From Gossypium raimondii (lineage: Eukaryota > Streptophyta > Magnoliopsida > Malvales > Malvaceae), in the NCBI RefSeq assembly GCF_025698545.1, contig NC_068569.1, positions 620,001 through 684,000 on the forward strand: a stretch of DNA of 64,000 nucleotides, read 5' to 3'. Below, in pieces: positions 1-12,647 of the stretch (the stretch's first letter is position 1; every line of letters begins with the position of its first letter). The notes beneath the pieces are model-generated. The model searched no databases, was not told the DNA's origin, and worked only from the letters and a program-made list of their open reading frames with translations. The position numbers were made by a program, and so were the translations under genes.

Positions 1-1449
1 GTAGCTTTAAGACTCGTGGTTAGCATCTACTGTATTAATAGAATTACAGAATGCGAAAAATTAGTTATTGGGCTCGCTCCAGTTGATACCTTAAAAAGTA
101 AAAATAAAAATTAAATTAGTTATGCAATTTTCATGTCAATAAACATTTTATATAACTCGAAACATGTAATCGCACTTAAAAATAGTATATTTAACATATT
201 TAAAGTTTGAATATCATGATTTCTAGTTTTCCTTGAATCTTCAAGTTGACACCTCTTTTACATCAAAATGAAAAATCACATTCATATTTATTATGTCGTG
301 GGTTACCTTAGTCACCTAGACATTAAATGATTCGGGCTATTCCAATGAACTCATTGGAATCAACGTGAAAAGGACAAAATATAATAGGGCATCTAATTGG
401 TTCATACAACTAGCCCTAGTTGACTAAAATTGGGGATATAAAAGCATGTTACCGCCCCCCTCCCTTTGTTTTCATCTTTGAAAGAAATAGTCAAAGTTAT
501 TATTGTGTGCCCTTATTAATTGTTTTCATTGGGAAATAAATTTTAAATAAATAAAATATGGATGTTAATTTTGCATATAAACATTGTTCTAATAAGTAAT
601 TGGGTGTAATTATATACATAAAATTTGAATTATGATAAATTACATTGGCAGTCACTCAACTATTGGTAAGTTTCTCTTTTGGTCATCCAATTATTCGATT
701 TTGTCTTCTTTTTCTTTGTCATTAGTTGTTAAATGGCTAACGGAAAGATTACGTGGCAAGTTTTAAAATTGGCATAATAACAAGTTTAACCCTCAACATT
801 TAGTCTTAATCATTTCACTTAAAAAGTTAAAAAATAAATTTATCAGTTAAATTCACTCTTGATGCCACAAATAAATGTTGAAGATTTTTTTTGAATAAAG
901 ACTAAATTGACATAATATATAAATATTGTAGGTCAAAATTACTATTATGTCAATTTTAAGAATTGCTATGTTATATTCTCTTTAATAAATTAGGGTTGAT
1001 AAAAAATGAATAATTAAGTAACAAAAGAAATATTAATAGTTTAATCCCTAAGAGTATAATTTACTCAATTATTTTTATTTTTATTTTAGGGTTTAGAGAT
1101 GAGCTGACAGTAGAGTTAAGATGATGGATATTTACAGTGAGCATTGTTTCTGTTATTGTGAACCTAGAGAATTGACATTATTGGTTAAACTGGTAAAATA
1201 TTAATGCACATTAATGCATATTGAGAATGGTTGTGCATTTATTGCTTTTTGACAAATTGACAATATGGATTTGCTCAAGGAAAACAACTTGAGGCTAATC
1301 CTTTTACAATGTTTGAACCAAGTTTTGAGCTGCCCATAATATATATCATCTCTATTTATGACCAATCCATTTGCGGCCATCATATATGAATCTTGGTCAA
1401 CAGCCAAATGCTATCAAGCTTTGAATATATATATACGTATTAAATTAAT
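1..1449. other. AT-rich intergenic DNA, left edge
   Basis: No reading frame here has plausible codon use or recognisable protein similarity. The stretch from about 640 to 1075 looks transposon-derived and includes the foldback element listed separately at 771-949. The last nine bases are the left target duplication of the MITE that follows. Confidence 0.6.
771..949. repeat. Foldback MITE remnant (same family as 12648-13076)
   Basis: The left arm starts GGCATAATAACAAG and continues with a 'ttaaccctcaacattta' block. The right arm, read in reverse complement, starts CATAATAGTAATTTTG and continues with a similar 'aatatttatatattatgtca' block. The ends therefore pair imperfectly, and the same end sequence recurs at 12648-13076. 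No exact target duplication is visible. It may sit inside a second, more decayed repeat spanning about 640-1075. Confidence 0.45.
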
Positions 1450-1837
1450 GGGTAAAGTATAAAAATAGTCACTTTTGTTTGCTTCAGTTTATATTTTAGT
1501 CACTTACGTTATCGTTTTGTTACGAAGTGGTCATTCTACCGTTAAACTCCATTACCTCCCTAATGGCAATCTTATGTGGCAGTCCAAATGAGTTTTAAAT
1601 GCCAACTTGGATGCCCAATTGCTGAGATGAAAATAGGTTTTTAATTTGGACTGTCACATAGGACATCCAAGTTGACATTTAAAACTCATTTGGACGGGGG
1701 AGGCAACGGAATTTAACGGTAGAGTGACCACTTCGTAACAAAACGGTAACGTAAATAACCAAAACATAACATTTCAAACCATAAGTGACTAAAATGTAAT
1801 CTGAGATAAATAAAAATGATTATGTTGTAGTTTACTC
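1450..1837. mobile_element. Mutator-like foldback MITE with 9-bp target duplication
   Basis: A 388-bp element is flanked by an exact 9-bp direct repeat TAAATTAAT (1441-1449 and 1838-1846). The ends are inverted repeats: GGGTAAAGTAT on the left, and GAGTAAACTAC on the right in reverse complement. Long internal arms also pair; the block with GTTACGAAGTGGTCA near 1519-1540 is matched by TGACCACTTCGTAAC near 1725-1739. It has no coding capacity. A 9-bp duplication with long terminal inverted repeats is the usual signature of Mutator superfamily elements, so it was presumably moved by a MULE transposase encoded elsewhere. Confidence 0.85.
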
Positions 1838-1846
1838 TAAATTAAT

Positions 1847-2592
1847 ATATAAAAGCTAATTTATCAATCTTTTAAATGTAATTTAACTCTTTAGAGGATA
1901 TTAATTATAAATAATCAAAATAGGTGAAGCGGTGGAGATAGGCAAGGCTTCCATCACCATAGAATAAATGAAAAAGAGCCGAAAGCAGATTCATGTCTTC
2001 ATCTGAAGTATTTTAAATGCAGTGCATGTTATATTAAATAAATAAATAAATGTGTCACAAAAAGCAATACAATCACACACACATAAAAAAAAGAGGAGGA
2101 AAAGTCGGAAAAAGGGGTTTTATTTTTGTTTTTATCTATTGAAGATGGATACATTCACTGTATTTATATTTGGTATTCCAACTCCAAACTTTTACAATAA
2201 TTTTATTTATTACTTGGCAATGTTTCTTTTCTTTATTTTTAAAGATAATAAATATCGATATTTGAATTTATTGGAAACCACTACATGTTTTCCTCGTGCA
2301 CTATTTCAATTGAACTGAAAATGAAAATATGATTTTTTTTTTTTTAAAACGAGGTGTAACTAGAATTCTGCGATGATCCCCGGGAGTTGCATGTTGCGTT
2401 CAAAATGGGGAAAGTCATCATTTTTCCACGTGCATTTTATTTAAATTTCACCTAAGGAGTTCAACATTATGCAATATTTTTAGGTAAAATAATTAGATTT
2501 TAAAAATATACATTTTAAAAATTTTGGATAAACATCCAAATATGTAATTAACTGCTACAAAATAACAAAAAAACACTGTACAATAACTTTAA
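1847..2592. other. Intergenic DNA without recognisable gene
   Basis: AT-rich sequence with an 88-codon open frame at 2052-2318 that has no recognisable similarity and starts in an A-rich repeat. A T13 run lies near 2333-2345. Nothing else stands out. Confidence 0.5.
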
Positions 2593-2970
2593 GCTATGCA
2601 AATAAATTAACCGCAAAGTGAAGTATTAACAGGATCAGTTCTAAACGAGCCCGCACAATCTCTTTAATCTGCACCAATACAACATCTTCAGCCAAGAAAG
2701 ATACACCAAAATGCCTCTTCCATATCACATACACATATGCACTCCAAGCAAAACTTGAATATAGCAACAAGCAATGACTTTTCTTTAAGTTTCAATATCG
2801 TTCGAGCTAACTCTTACCTTCAAATTCCCACAGCCCTATGAATGGAGCAAAAGTGCAAAATTGACTGCCACACATTCCTTGAAAAGCTGCACTAAAAAGA
2901 AAAATGTGAGCATCTCTCTCTGCCGCATCCATACAGAAAAAGCAACAAGTATCAACAGAAACCCCAAGAA
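2593..2970 (-). pseudogene. Decayed LINE 3' end: zf-RVT (reverse-transcriptase zinc-binding) domain
   Basis: Reverse-strand translation gives a broken open frame. It begins near 2966 with a Cys-rich segment (VDTCCFFCMDAAERDAHIFL), followed by an FSAAFQGMC stretch. After in-frame stops near 2810 it continues with AWSAYVYVIWK and EDVVLVQIKEIVRARL, ending at a stop at 2593-2595. The order Cys-x-x-Cys, 'E..dHiFf.C', 'W' and then 'A..VY.iWkerN..lF' followed by an 'I...VR.R' helix matches the zf-RVT domain found at the C-terminus of plant non-LTR retrotransposon polyproteins. The arginine-rich 'WRERN' part is damaged. No upstream reverse transcriptase domain is present, consistent with 5' truncation or decay. 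Confidence 0.6.
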
Positions 2971-3767
2971 CAAGCAAATAATTTTATTAAGTTAAAGATT
3001 TAAAAATATAATATATTAAGTTTTTAAATTTATCTAATTCTTTTTTGTTTATATTAAAAGATAAAAACAATTTTATATTTTACTTTGCAAGATACAATTT
3101 TATCTCTATTATCTAATAAAATTGGTGTATGATTAACTCATAATATATACTAAATCATCGGTTTAATGTATATATAGATGAACTCTCATCTTTCATATTT
3201 GAGGGTTTATTTATTAATTATGTATTTTTTGATAAATTCTTATGATTACCCATAATCGTTCTCAAACATTTAAATTAAAAAATAATATGCGTTTAAATAT
3301 ACTTAAATCCACATCATTTTAATTGTTGTAAGAATAATAGTGCTAACTAAATTAAGATTTATTTTAACCCAAAAATTGAAGGTTGAATCAACATTAATTA
3401 TGCTAGTGATTAAATTTGTTAATTGAATACTAATGTATAACAAATAATAGAGAGGAGATTAACCCAGGTTTTACATGAATTAAATTTCATCTAAACAATA
3501 AAATAGAGGAGGATCCTTCCACCCTTCATAAACTCTTTTATGATTGATATTTTAATGATTTATTCGTTAAAATTATTAATATTGATTTAAAATATTGTTT
3601 ATATATATGTTTAACTATTAAAGTCATTTTACAAAAAAATAAATAGTTAAAAAGATTTTTTTACTTCAAACTTAATATGTATAATCTACATGAATGAAAC
3701 TTAAAATTTAACTGTTTGATTGTTAAAATATCAATTATAAAAAAAAGTGTGCTTTATACTAATGTTA

Positions 3768-4090
3768 GTGGACCACTCTCCTTATGTTGAGGATTGACCC
3801 AACGAACAAGTAAAAATAGCGGAAGAAATTGAGAAATTGAGAAATTGAACACATAAATTTAACGTGAAAAAACCCCTCCAAATAGGTTAAAAAAATCACG
3901 GGCAAATATAATTTTACTATAATGTCAAAAGAATGAAGAATACAAAAGATGGAGATAAAACTAAACCCCGAAACCTGAAAATAAAGAATCCTCAAAACAT
4001 AAACACAAAATTCTCCAAAAATATTATGAGTTCTAATATCTAATGGGTGTATTTTCTAAAGTTGTAAAAGAGCCTATTTATAAGCTAAAT
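3768..4090. repeat. Probable dispersed repeat fragment (possible LTR piece)
   Basis: The segment has a less random composition than its flanks and contains the motif AACGTGAAAAAACCCCTCC followed by 'aatcacgggcaaa'. I recall this wording from many dispersed plant repeats. A GCCTATTTATAAGC stretch near 4071-4084 looks like a retroelement-type TATA box. No ends or target duplication were found, so class and limits are uncertain. Confidence 0.3.
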
Positions 4091-7000
4091 TCGTAGGTCA
4101 AATAAATTATGTTAATAAATGCTAAATATATTATACTAATAAATATTAAATCTTCTAGAAATTTTTTTTTATTTGATTGAAAATGATATATTTAATAAAA
4201 AACAGTTAAACCTAACAAAATTGATTCACTTAGCAAAATATATATCACATATAATTCAACTCTTAATATATAATCCTCCATAATATTTGTATTCGTTAGT
4301 TTTGTGATTAAGTTAGCCATTAGTTTTTATTTTGGGTACAAATATAAAAGAATAAAAGTATATATTACGTCGCCCCTCTTTCCCACCTTTCTCTCGTGGG
4401 TGAGGGGAAAACGACTCTATTTATTGCAGCTAATTTAGGCCCTACCCTACCCACACAAAGCTAATGGGCCCAAAATAAGGTGTAATTAAAGAGTATGGAA
4501 GAAGAAAGAGAATTTTTTCAAGAACATCATTCTAAATAACTACTTCTATAAATTTGTTATTCGTTAAAACTTATTACTTGTTATTTAAGAATAAAATAAA
4601 AAATGGGAAATAAGAATCATTTTTATTATTTGTAAAAGATGAAAAAATATAAATGGTTAGGTCATGACTTATTTTTTTCGCATACATTGACTTTAAAATT
4701 ATTTAGTAAAGTCGATACTTAATCCAGACAGGTGTCTTCTTAAGAATTGGTGACTTTAAAATAATTAGTTGTATTTGATGGTGAATGGATAATTTGTTGT
4801 GGTGTAGTCTTTCTCAAGGCAAAATGCTCCAATCTAGCAAAGTAACTCCTTAATTACATGTATGACAAGCTCCTCTTCTATGGTCATATGAATTCAAACA
4901 CTGTATTCATTTTCACCAGTCTTTTAGTTAAATTTAAGGGCCAAATTTAATGGGTTCATAATTGGAGGAGAAATTTCTTCAACCCTGTTTCACTTTTTTA
5001 AAAAATATATAGTAAACCTTTGAATCAAAAGACCAAAATCATACTGAAAATAGCAACCAAATTAATCAAAGAAATTATGAGTGGCCACAAAAAGTTTATA
5101 TTCAAAAAGCAGAGTGATTTGTCTTGGGGCTGTGCGACATGCTTTTTCACTTCAATGGCTGATATCTGGGTTTAAGGGCTCAGCTTTTTTAAGAAGGGGG
5201 GAGGGGGGGTCACAAGACAGTATGGGCGCATGTTTGAAATGTCATTTGTCTCACTTTTTCTCTCATAAAAACAAACACAAAATCTCAAGTACTCAGATTT
5301 TTGGTTAGTTTGCCCCTTCTTTTTTTCTCACTCGTCCAATTCCAAAACCCCTCTTCTAACCGTAAAATTCCCTCTGTATATATATTGAGCTGTGACCAAC
5401 CTTTTTGGACCTGTATGTATCTAATTTGTACCCCTTCACAGTTTACAATTATACAGCTTTTATGCTGTAAAGGTTTTAATGTCTTTTGGGTTTTATTTTG
5501 TCTTTGCCTTTTTGTCATCACCCCAACTCTATGAAAAAATGGAGGGTGCCGTTTTCAAGGGTAATTTATTATTTACAAAGGGTGCCTCTTTTTTTCATTG
5601 AATTTTTGCTTTATTAATTAATTACTTAACAAGCATGCATACGTAAATATGAAAATGTATGTAGGCCGACGATGATCTGGACAAACTAGTGTTGAATTTG
5701 AACACAATGATAGATTCATGCTTTCCCATGTGTGAAACAAGCGACGCAGTACATTTTTTTTCTCTGAAATTCAACTGCTTTTGTATGCTTTAATTTGTGT
5801 GTTTGTGTGTGTTTCGTTTGTTGTCTGAAATATATGCAGCTAAACACTGTTCCGTTTATAGTAATTACACAGTTTAGACGAGACCGCATCACTTTGACGG
5901 TTATGTTTAACTTCCCTTTCATCTTCTTCATCTACCTCGTCTTGTTGTTAATAAAAAAAAGTTAAAATCACTATTTTCAACTTCAACTTCAACTTCGCAA
6001 CAATTTTTGGCTTAATTTTTTTTATATTAGTCCTTCAACTTGAAAGTTGTTCCTGCATTGAGACCCGAATTAGGCAATTCTTCTTTGTTGGAGTTTAATT
6101 TTTTTTTGTCCAACTTAATCCTTGAACAAGGTTATTATTCTTACATCGAGGCTTAGAGTTTTTAACAATAGAAAAGATGAAAATTTTAACGTATAAGAAC
6201 TAATTTTTCTATTTTTTAGTAGAAAGAGTAAAATGCAATCCAAATTCTAATATATTAACCTCCATAGTACTTTTACGGATCTTGGTAAAATAATATCTTG
6301 TGATCTATATCACTATAACTCTTAAGAAAGATTTAAATCCTAAAACCTTTTGATAGGAACACTTCAACTAATGACTTATGAGTTACAATTTTATTGATTC
6401 TCTTTTGATATAAACTGGAGTACATTTTTTCAGATCTGGATAATACCATCCTTCCATCACACGTTAAGAAAATATGTGCTTTGAATTAATTTGCTTGACT
6501 TTGTACCAGTTGTTCCTTTTAACTAAAGTATATTGCCAGTCTATAGAAATAATGGAATCTAGTTGAGCACTTAATCCAAGCTAAAGAGGTTTCTTCTTAT
6601 ATATATATTTGGAAAAATAGGCTATTAGTAGCTAATAGAAATGCGGCATGCGTAATTGTGATTATTTGATTTTTTTAGAAGGATGTAATTTTAAATTTAT
6701 ATTTTGGTCACCAACTTTAAAAAATTATAAAATGATCATTAAATTATTGAAAGATTTTACTGAAGTCATTAGACTGTTAAAATTGTTGTTGTGTGATTTT
6801 TTTTATTCTCACCTTCAGCACCACTCGAAAGAGAAAATATTCAAATAATTTAATGACTATTTGATAAGTTAGGTTAGAAAAAATTTGAAATTAAGTGGGT
6901 TGTAAACATTATTGCCAAGCTAGCGAGGGGACTCCAAAGAGTAGCTTTTAGTCTCCAAATGCGTGCAAGAAAACAACATGTAAAGTCTTTTTTAATTTTG

Positions 7001-7409
7001 CTAATGTTATCTCATGATACTATAGCTAATTAGCTCCCTATTTATATGAACACAGCATCCTTCCGTTAACGCATTTGAGGTCTACATGTTACCAACTTCG
7101 GAGGCCCTAAAATAGTAAATATACCCACAGTTAATGCATAAATATTTATATATCATGAAAAAAATATATATTTAGTGCAATATTTTCTGATTTTATTTTA
7201 CAATTTTTACATGAAGTATGCACCATACCCACCCTTCATTAATTCATAAAGTTGGTATTTTTCCTATTTTGCTTCATTATGTTAACAGTTCCAAAATCTT
7301 GTAATAGCAGTCTGGTCCTGTAAATTTCACTCTTTATATTGTTTTTTACTGCATTTGATTCATTATAGGTGAAATCATATAAAGGCAAGTCGTAAACATG
7401 AAATTTTAG

Positions 7410-7412
<3 letters not shown>

Positions 7413-7444
<32 letters not shown>
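7413..7444. repeat. (TA)16 microsatellite
   Basis: Uninterrupted TA dinucleotides between an A/T-rich flank and 'aaaacaaaa'. This is likely length-polymorphic. Confidence 0.95.
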
Positions 7445-7448
<4 letters not shown>

Positions 7449-8049
7449 CAAAATTATTTATTAAATAAAATAGAAAAATGGGTAGCATGCAATAAATTAG
7501 GAAAACCTTACATTATTCAAGATCCGTCAAATTAATGACCATATTTATCAAAGTTATGATTCCCTTGTCTTTCTCAATGTTCCCAATGGGCATTTAATCA
7601 CCACCTAAAACTAATGCTTCAATTTATTGAATGTGAAGATAAGGATGACTCGTGAACCAAATTGCATTTATGATTGTAGTTGAAAGTGGGCAATACTCAA
7701 TATTGTATTCAATGCAAATTTTTTTCCAAATGTGTAGGTCCTTGAAAGTTTTATGATTTGCAATTTCATGGTTACCACCCAATTAATTTCATTTGTGAAA
7801 TGGGACAATATTGGTGAGCATTTAAGCATACTCAATTCTCAAATTTCATCTCTTTGGTTGCTCAAAGTACCGTTCGGGTCCTTGCATTAAAGTGATATTA
7901 CATTCTGCCTCAATTACTCAACAAATGGACAAATTGATCCATGTACATTAGATCAAACAATAAAATGGTCCTTTTGTAAAAAATTCCATTCATTTCTACT
8001 GTTTGGAACTTGTTCCTGTACGTCAATAAGAGGTATACGTGACACGTCA

Positions 8050-10661
8050 TGTAACAACCCATTTTTTAGTGGTGTCGAAAACAGTAGTTTCGAGGCCACC
8101 AAATTCGACGAGTAAGTTCGTAAATATTATATATTAAGAGTCAAATGTGATTTTTAAAAAGGTTTTTGATTTGGTAATTTATGTTATATAAGTGATTTAT
8201 TAAGTTCAAGTGGTTTTAGAAAATGAGGTATCGAGACCTTTTTTTATAAACTAAGCCGTAAATATTTATAATAAATATTTACGGAGTGTCATTAAGGTGG
8301 TATTAAAGTTTCATTAAGAAATTTTAACGTTTCGGTAGTTAATTAAGAGAAAAGGACCAAATTTATAAAAAGTGCATTCTCGGGACTTTGTTCCCGTAAA
8401 TCAGACTCGTAAATTTTTTTAATAAATATTTATGAAGCTAGTTGTATAGTTGATTAGGTTTCGATTAAGTGAATTTGCTCGAATTAAAAGTAATTAGGTA
8501 TAAGGACTAAATTGTATCTAGGGTGAAAGTTGAATTATAGATTAAAGAAAACTTTAAGGGACTAAATAAGCAATTATGCCATTGACATTAAATGAGGCGG
8601 AATAAAATATATTTATAAAATTTAAAGTTAAAATATATATTATAATATTATGTCTTAATTATTAAGTATATATATTATATTATATTATATTATAATGATA
8701 AAATAAAGAATAAATAAAAAGAAAGAAAGATAGAAACGAAACAGAAAGAAAAAGAAAAGAGAAGAAAGGAAGGAGAAAGCCAGGATTTAGGGGCTTCAAT
8801 TGTTTAAAGTTCAAATGATTCATCAATTTAGTCCATTTTCTTGTAATTTTATATTTTTAGAATTTCGTGTTAAATACTACCCGACTCATGTCAAAATTTT
8901 AGAAATTATTGAGTTTTTAAGTGTTGTCTATGTTGAATAATTTTAGTATTAGGGACTAAATTGATAGATTTTAAGCTAGAAATGAAAAATGATTAAAATG
9001 TAGAACAAATAATAAATTTTGAGTAACAGGGCTAAATTATGAAAAATTTGAAATTTAGGGATTTAAGTGAAATTAGAGAGTTAAATCTAGCTTAAAGTGT
9101 AAATTGAATGAAAATATAGAATTGATTGTGATGAAATAAAATTAGTCTCGGTTTAGGGACTAAATTGGAAATTAGGCAAATATTGAGTAAAACTTAAAAT
9201 TTTAATATGAAATTAAATTATATTTTATTGATAAATTTTAATTGTTTTAATTCCGTAGCTAACGTCGTACCGGAATCTTCTACTAAAAAGGGAAAAGATA
9301 AAATCGACGAGGAATAGCTCGGAATTTCTGATTTGTATTTCTATAATCTGAATTTAGTTGTTAATTATTATAATTCAATTTAATGTATATGGTAAGTGTT
9401 GAGGTGAGAATTATTGTGTTTTGCAATTGAAATGGATTGATTTAGTATGTGATGAATTTATTGAATATATATTGATTGAATTGGTATATATATTGAATAT
9501 ATTAATTATTTGAATTGAAATGAATATTGGTTGTATTTGAAAAGTGAATTGGAACCCTATTAACTATATCGAGTTAAGTTGGATATAGATGGCATGCCAT
9601 AGGATTGGAAGAGTTTAGGGATTTCTTCAACTTTTAGTCAATGAGACAGTGGGTGTCAAATTGCTACTTCAGATTAATTCGATGAGGCACTGGGTGCCAA
9701 TTTACTTCGGTTTAATCGATGAAACACTGAGTATCAAATTATTACTTCGAATTATCTGATGAGGCACTAGGTACCAAACTGCTGTGTTTTGGTTGGATCC
9801 GTGTATCCATTCGAGTTCAAGTCGTGTTAATAGGAGTAAATGAATAATAAAGTTTTATAATTGATATTGAAATGGTATGGTATGAGAAATGGAAGTGAAA
9901 TAGTGAATTGAAAATAGAATGTGAAATATGTTGCAAATATATGGAATATATGAGTTATATACTCATGAAATGACTATGGAATGAATATTGCAATTGTATA
10001 ATGAAATGTGAAATAAATTGTGAAAAGCTATTTATATAGCATGAGAATTGAGATATTTGTGAAACAAATGAAATATGATATGGTTGTTGTAATAATTAAA
10101 TATTAATATGTGTTTATATTTCAATTGTATATTTGTAATTTCTTATCTTTAAATATTCGGATTATAGAAATAACACTGAGTTTATACTCAACGTACGGTT
10201 TTGTTTCCTGTGCGCAGGTTAGGTACTTAACTTTTGATCGCCGATTCAGCATCCAACGACGATCCTGAACTCAAATGTGGTGATGCTTATCCTTTGTGTC
10301 GGCATGTACCTAGGGTGTCTAAATAATAGTTATTTTGTGGTTTGATTGTAAATGAGGTTATAAGTTTAATTTTGGTTGGTTTTATACATATAAATATGTG
10401 TTTGTTTTTGAAGCTATGTTATGGCATGGTAAATTGAACTAAATCTAGATAGGTGTATGTGAATTTAATTCTATGTTTAAGTGCTCATGAACTAGGCAAA
10501 ATTGATTTGGATTTGATATGTTTATAATTTGGATTAAAATGATGCTTTGATGACTTGTTTTGATGATATGAAATGTTTAAAATTTCTATCTGTTTGATCT
10601 GTAAACTCCGATAATACTCCGTAACCCAGTTCCGGCGAGGGATACGGGTTGGGGTGTTACA
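8050..10661 (+). mobile_element. Solo LTR of a gypsy-type retrotransposon, 2612 bp
   Basis: The segment begins TGTAACAACCC and ends GGGGTGTTACA, a perfect 7-bp TG..CA inverted end (TGTAACA/TGTTACA). It is flanked by an exact 5-bp target duplication CGTCA (8045-8049 and 10662-10666). No primer-binding site, gag-pol frame or second LTR is present. It is therefore a solo LTR, normally formed by unequal recombination between the two LTRs of a full element. A purine-rich tract at about 8700-8785 and four 37-41 bp tandem units at 9640-9790 lie inside. Long LTRs with such units are typical of Tekay/Del-type Ty3-gypsy elements in plants; the lineage is inferred, the structure is seen. Confidence 0.88.
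9640..9790 (+). repeat. Four imperfect 37-41 bp tandem units inside the solo LTR
   Basis: Units start near 9640, 9681, 9718 and 9758. Each carries a variant of GATGAGGCACTGGGTGCCAA followed by a 'ttacttcggtttaatc'-like spacer. They are internal to the LTR and probably part of its ancestral structure. Confidence 0.8.
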
Positions 10662-10866
10662 CGTCACATGTAATTATCTAGTTATTCCGTCAGCTACACT
10701 AGTTTTTAACCGCAGAAATGCATAAATTTTTTAATAGAAAGGAACAATTTGTTATTTGGTCTAACATAGATGAACTAATTTGTTCATTTTTTAAGTAAAA
10801 GGGAACAAAATGCAATCTAACTTCTAATGTAGGGACCTTCATGGTATTTTTACCCTCTTTGGTTGC

Positions 10867-12647
10867 ATTTTTAATTCTAAAATGACAAGTTGGTTTGTAA
10901 AAGGATATTAATTCCTCTAATTGAGGATGGAATGGAAAAGAAATTTAAATTACGTCCCTCCCCCCAAAGATTTATCACCAACTCAATTAATTACTAATTA
11001 AGGTAGGTCCCTCTAAAAGATGGGGTGTGTGTTAAAGATTTTTGTCTTTTAACTTTGAAAAGCACATTTTGGAAACATCTCTTTATGGCTTAACTAAACC
11101 CCCAATTATCACACCTTGAATGCATATATTTAATGTATGGTTTAAGTGCCTCACGTAGGCATGTCTTCCTTTCACATATATGTATCCAAAAGGGTTAGTC
11201 AATCTTATAAAGCTTTTTGCTTCATTTTTTTCCTAAAAGTTGAATATGCTTGTGTGTAAAGCATAAAGAGATTAGTGCCACAAAACCCAAAATTTCCCAC
11301 ACCATTAGTGGTGGCAAAAGTAGCTTTTTTCCCTCAGCTTATTCTAAGTGGGCTTTTTTCTCTTGTTGCTAACTCTTTAAGGATTCCAAAACCCCCCCAA
11401 AAGTTAAAAAGAAGAAAAATATAGATGCCACATACTTTCAAACAAAGCTTTTGAGGTGGGGGGTTTGGCATCTTCTAATTGTCTCTTTTTCATCTTTCTT
11501 TTTCTCTTCTTATATGTATAATGTTTTTATTTGTTCAAAATATACATCTTCAATGAACAAAGTCAATTTCCATAATCACCAATTGGATTATATATATAAG
11601 CAATTATGTAAGATAAAATATCTACATCAATTAAGTAAACCAAGTCCTAAACTAGCTAATTAAATCCATCTTGAAAATGAACCTCTTAGGTAAGGCTTGA
11701 AAGTGATATGCTAAACATAACAATAAAATGCAACATCTAGTGTGTTATATATATATAATTTAAAACTTTTTCCTTTGGTTGGAATAACAACTAACATTAA
11801 ATTTGAACCTCTTTTATTTTCCTCTATAGTTTTTCTTTTATGGAAAAGTGATTGTACCCTTCTTCAATTGTAAAAAGGTGAAGGGGGAATCAATGGTCAT
11901 CTTTTGCTTGATTGGTGCTTCTCCCAAAGTCATCTAATCAAATAAAGATAGAGAAAAAAAAGGGGGAGGGACTTGAAAAAAGTATACTTGCTTTGAGTGC
12001 AAGAAGCTACCAAAACTTTTTAGATGGACCAAAAATAAAAAAGGTGGTAGCCCTAAAATCTCCCCCCCCCCCCCCCAGCTGTGAGTGACTTGTTGTTATT
12101 TTTATGTTTGCTTAAAGTTTGACCTTTCATGACATGATTATCACATACTTGATTGTATACATGTGTGTGTAAAAAAGTTAAATGTGGGGTTTGGCTTGCA
12201 CTAGTGAAAAGAATTATGGGACCCTTTGTCTCATGATATACCATCAATTATCCCTTGGAAGAGGCTCTTTTTTAAATTATTGTTATTATTTACATCAACT
12301 ATATGATCATGGATGGATCAATTGTGATTTTGAACTTTGGGGGTGCCTTTTTTGATGTTCTAATAACTCAAATAAAAACGAGACTCTAGCAATTAGATGA
12401 TGAGAAGACAATTAAGGGTGTTTTTTTCTTTCTGAAGATCCCTTTAAATGGGGTCATTGGTTGATATCTAGCCATCCTTGAAGCAAATATATATTTATAT
12501 ATTATATGGAGAGAGAAAGCATTTTAAATGATGGTTCTTATATTATTGAGGTATATAGTGGGAGAATCATATTTTTCCTTGTGAAGGAACCAACAACAAA
12601 GCAAGCAAACACCTTTTGATAATTATGGTAAGATAAAATAATAATAA
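10867..12647. other. Intergenic DNA, no gene recognised
   Basis: AT-rich with short homopolymer runs. An open frame at 11451-11663 and a reverse one at 12053-12247 lack recognisable similarity; the latter runs across the poly-C tract. I checked by eye for common plant microRNA sequences and found none. Confidence 0.5.
12062..12076. repeat. C15 homopolymer
   Basis: Fifteen consecutive C (G on the other strand) in otherwise AT-rich DNA. It is unusual in composition and prone to length errors in sequencing. Confidence 0.9.

Larger units (their letters stand above)
2971..7849. other. Long intergenic stretch, mostly AT-rich
   Basis: No intact gene is recognisable. About 3768-4090 looks like a fragment of a dispersed repeat, listed separately. 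About 4900-5540 is less AT-rich and contains overlapping short open frames on both strands (5081-5308, 5301-5534, 5285-5521) without similarity; it may be transcribed leader or noncoding sequence, but nothing proves it. A (TA)16 microsatellite lies at 7413-7444. Confidence 0.5.
7860..10854. mobile_element. Foldback MITE (Mutator-like) split by a solo LTR
   Basis: Outside the solo LTR, the two flanks pair as inverted arms. The left arm reads GCTCAAAGTACCGTTCGGGT; the right arm in reverse complement reads GGTAAAAATACCATGAAGGT. Pairing continues through the 'attacattctg / attgcattttg' and 'ggacaaattgatcc / gaacaaattagttc' blocks. A 12-bp direct repeat CTCTTTGGTTGC lies at 7850-7861 and 10855-10866, so the duplication is 9-12 bp depending on where the element end is drawn. 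Removing the 2612-bp LTR and its 5-bp duplication leaves a MITE of about 378 bp. The arms have diverged more than the LTR ends, as expected if the MITE is older. Confidence 0.75.

Noticed and set aside
7239..7451. 70-codon reverse frame with YIYIYIYI run
   Set aside because: Translation of a TA microsatellite.
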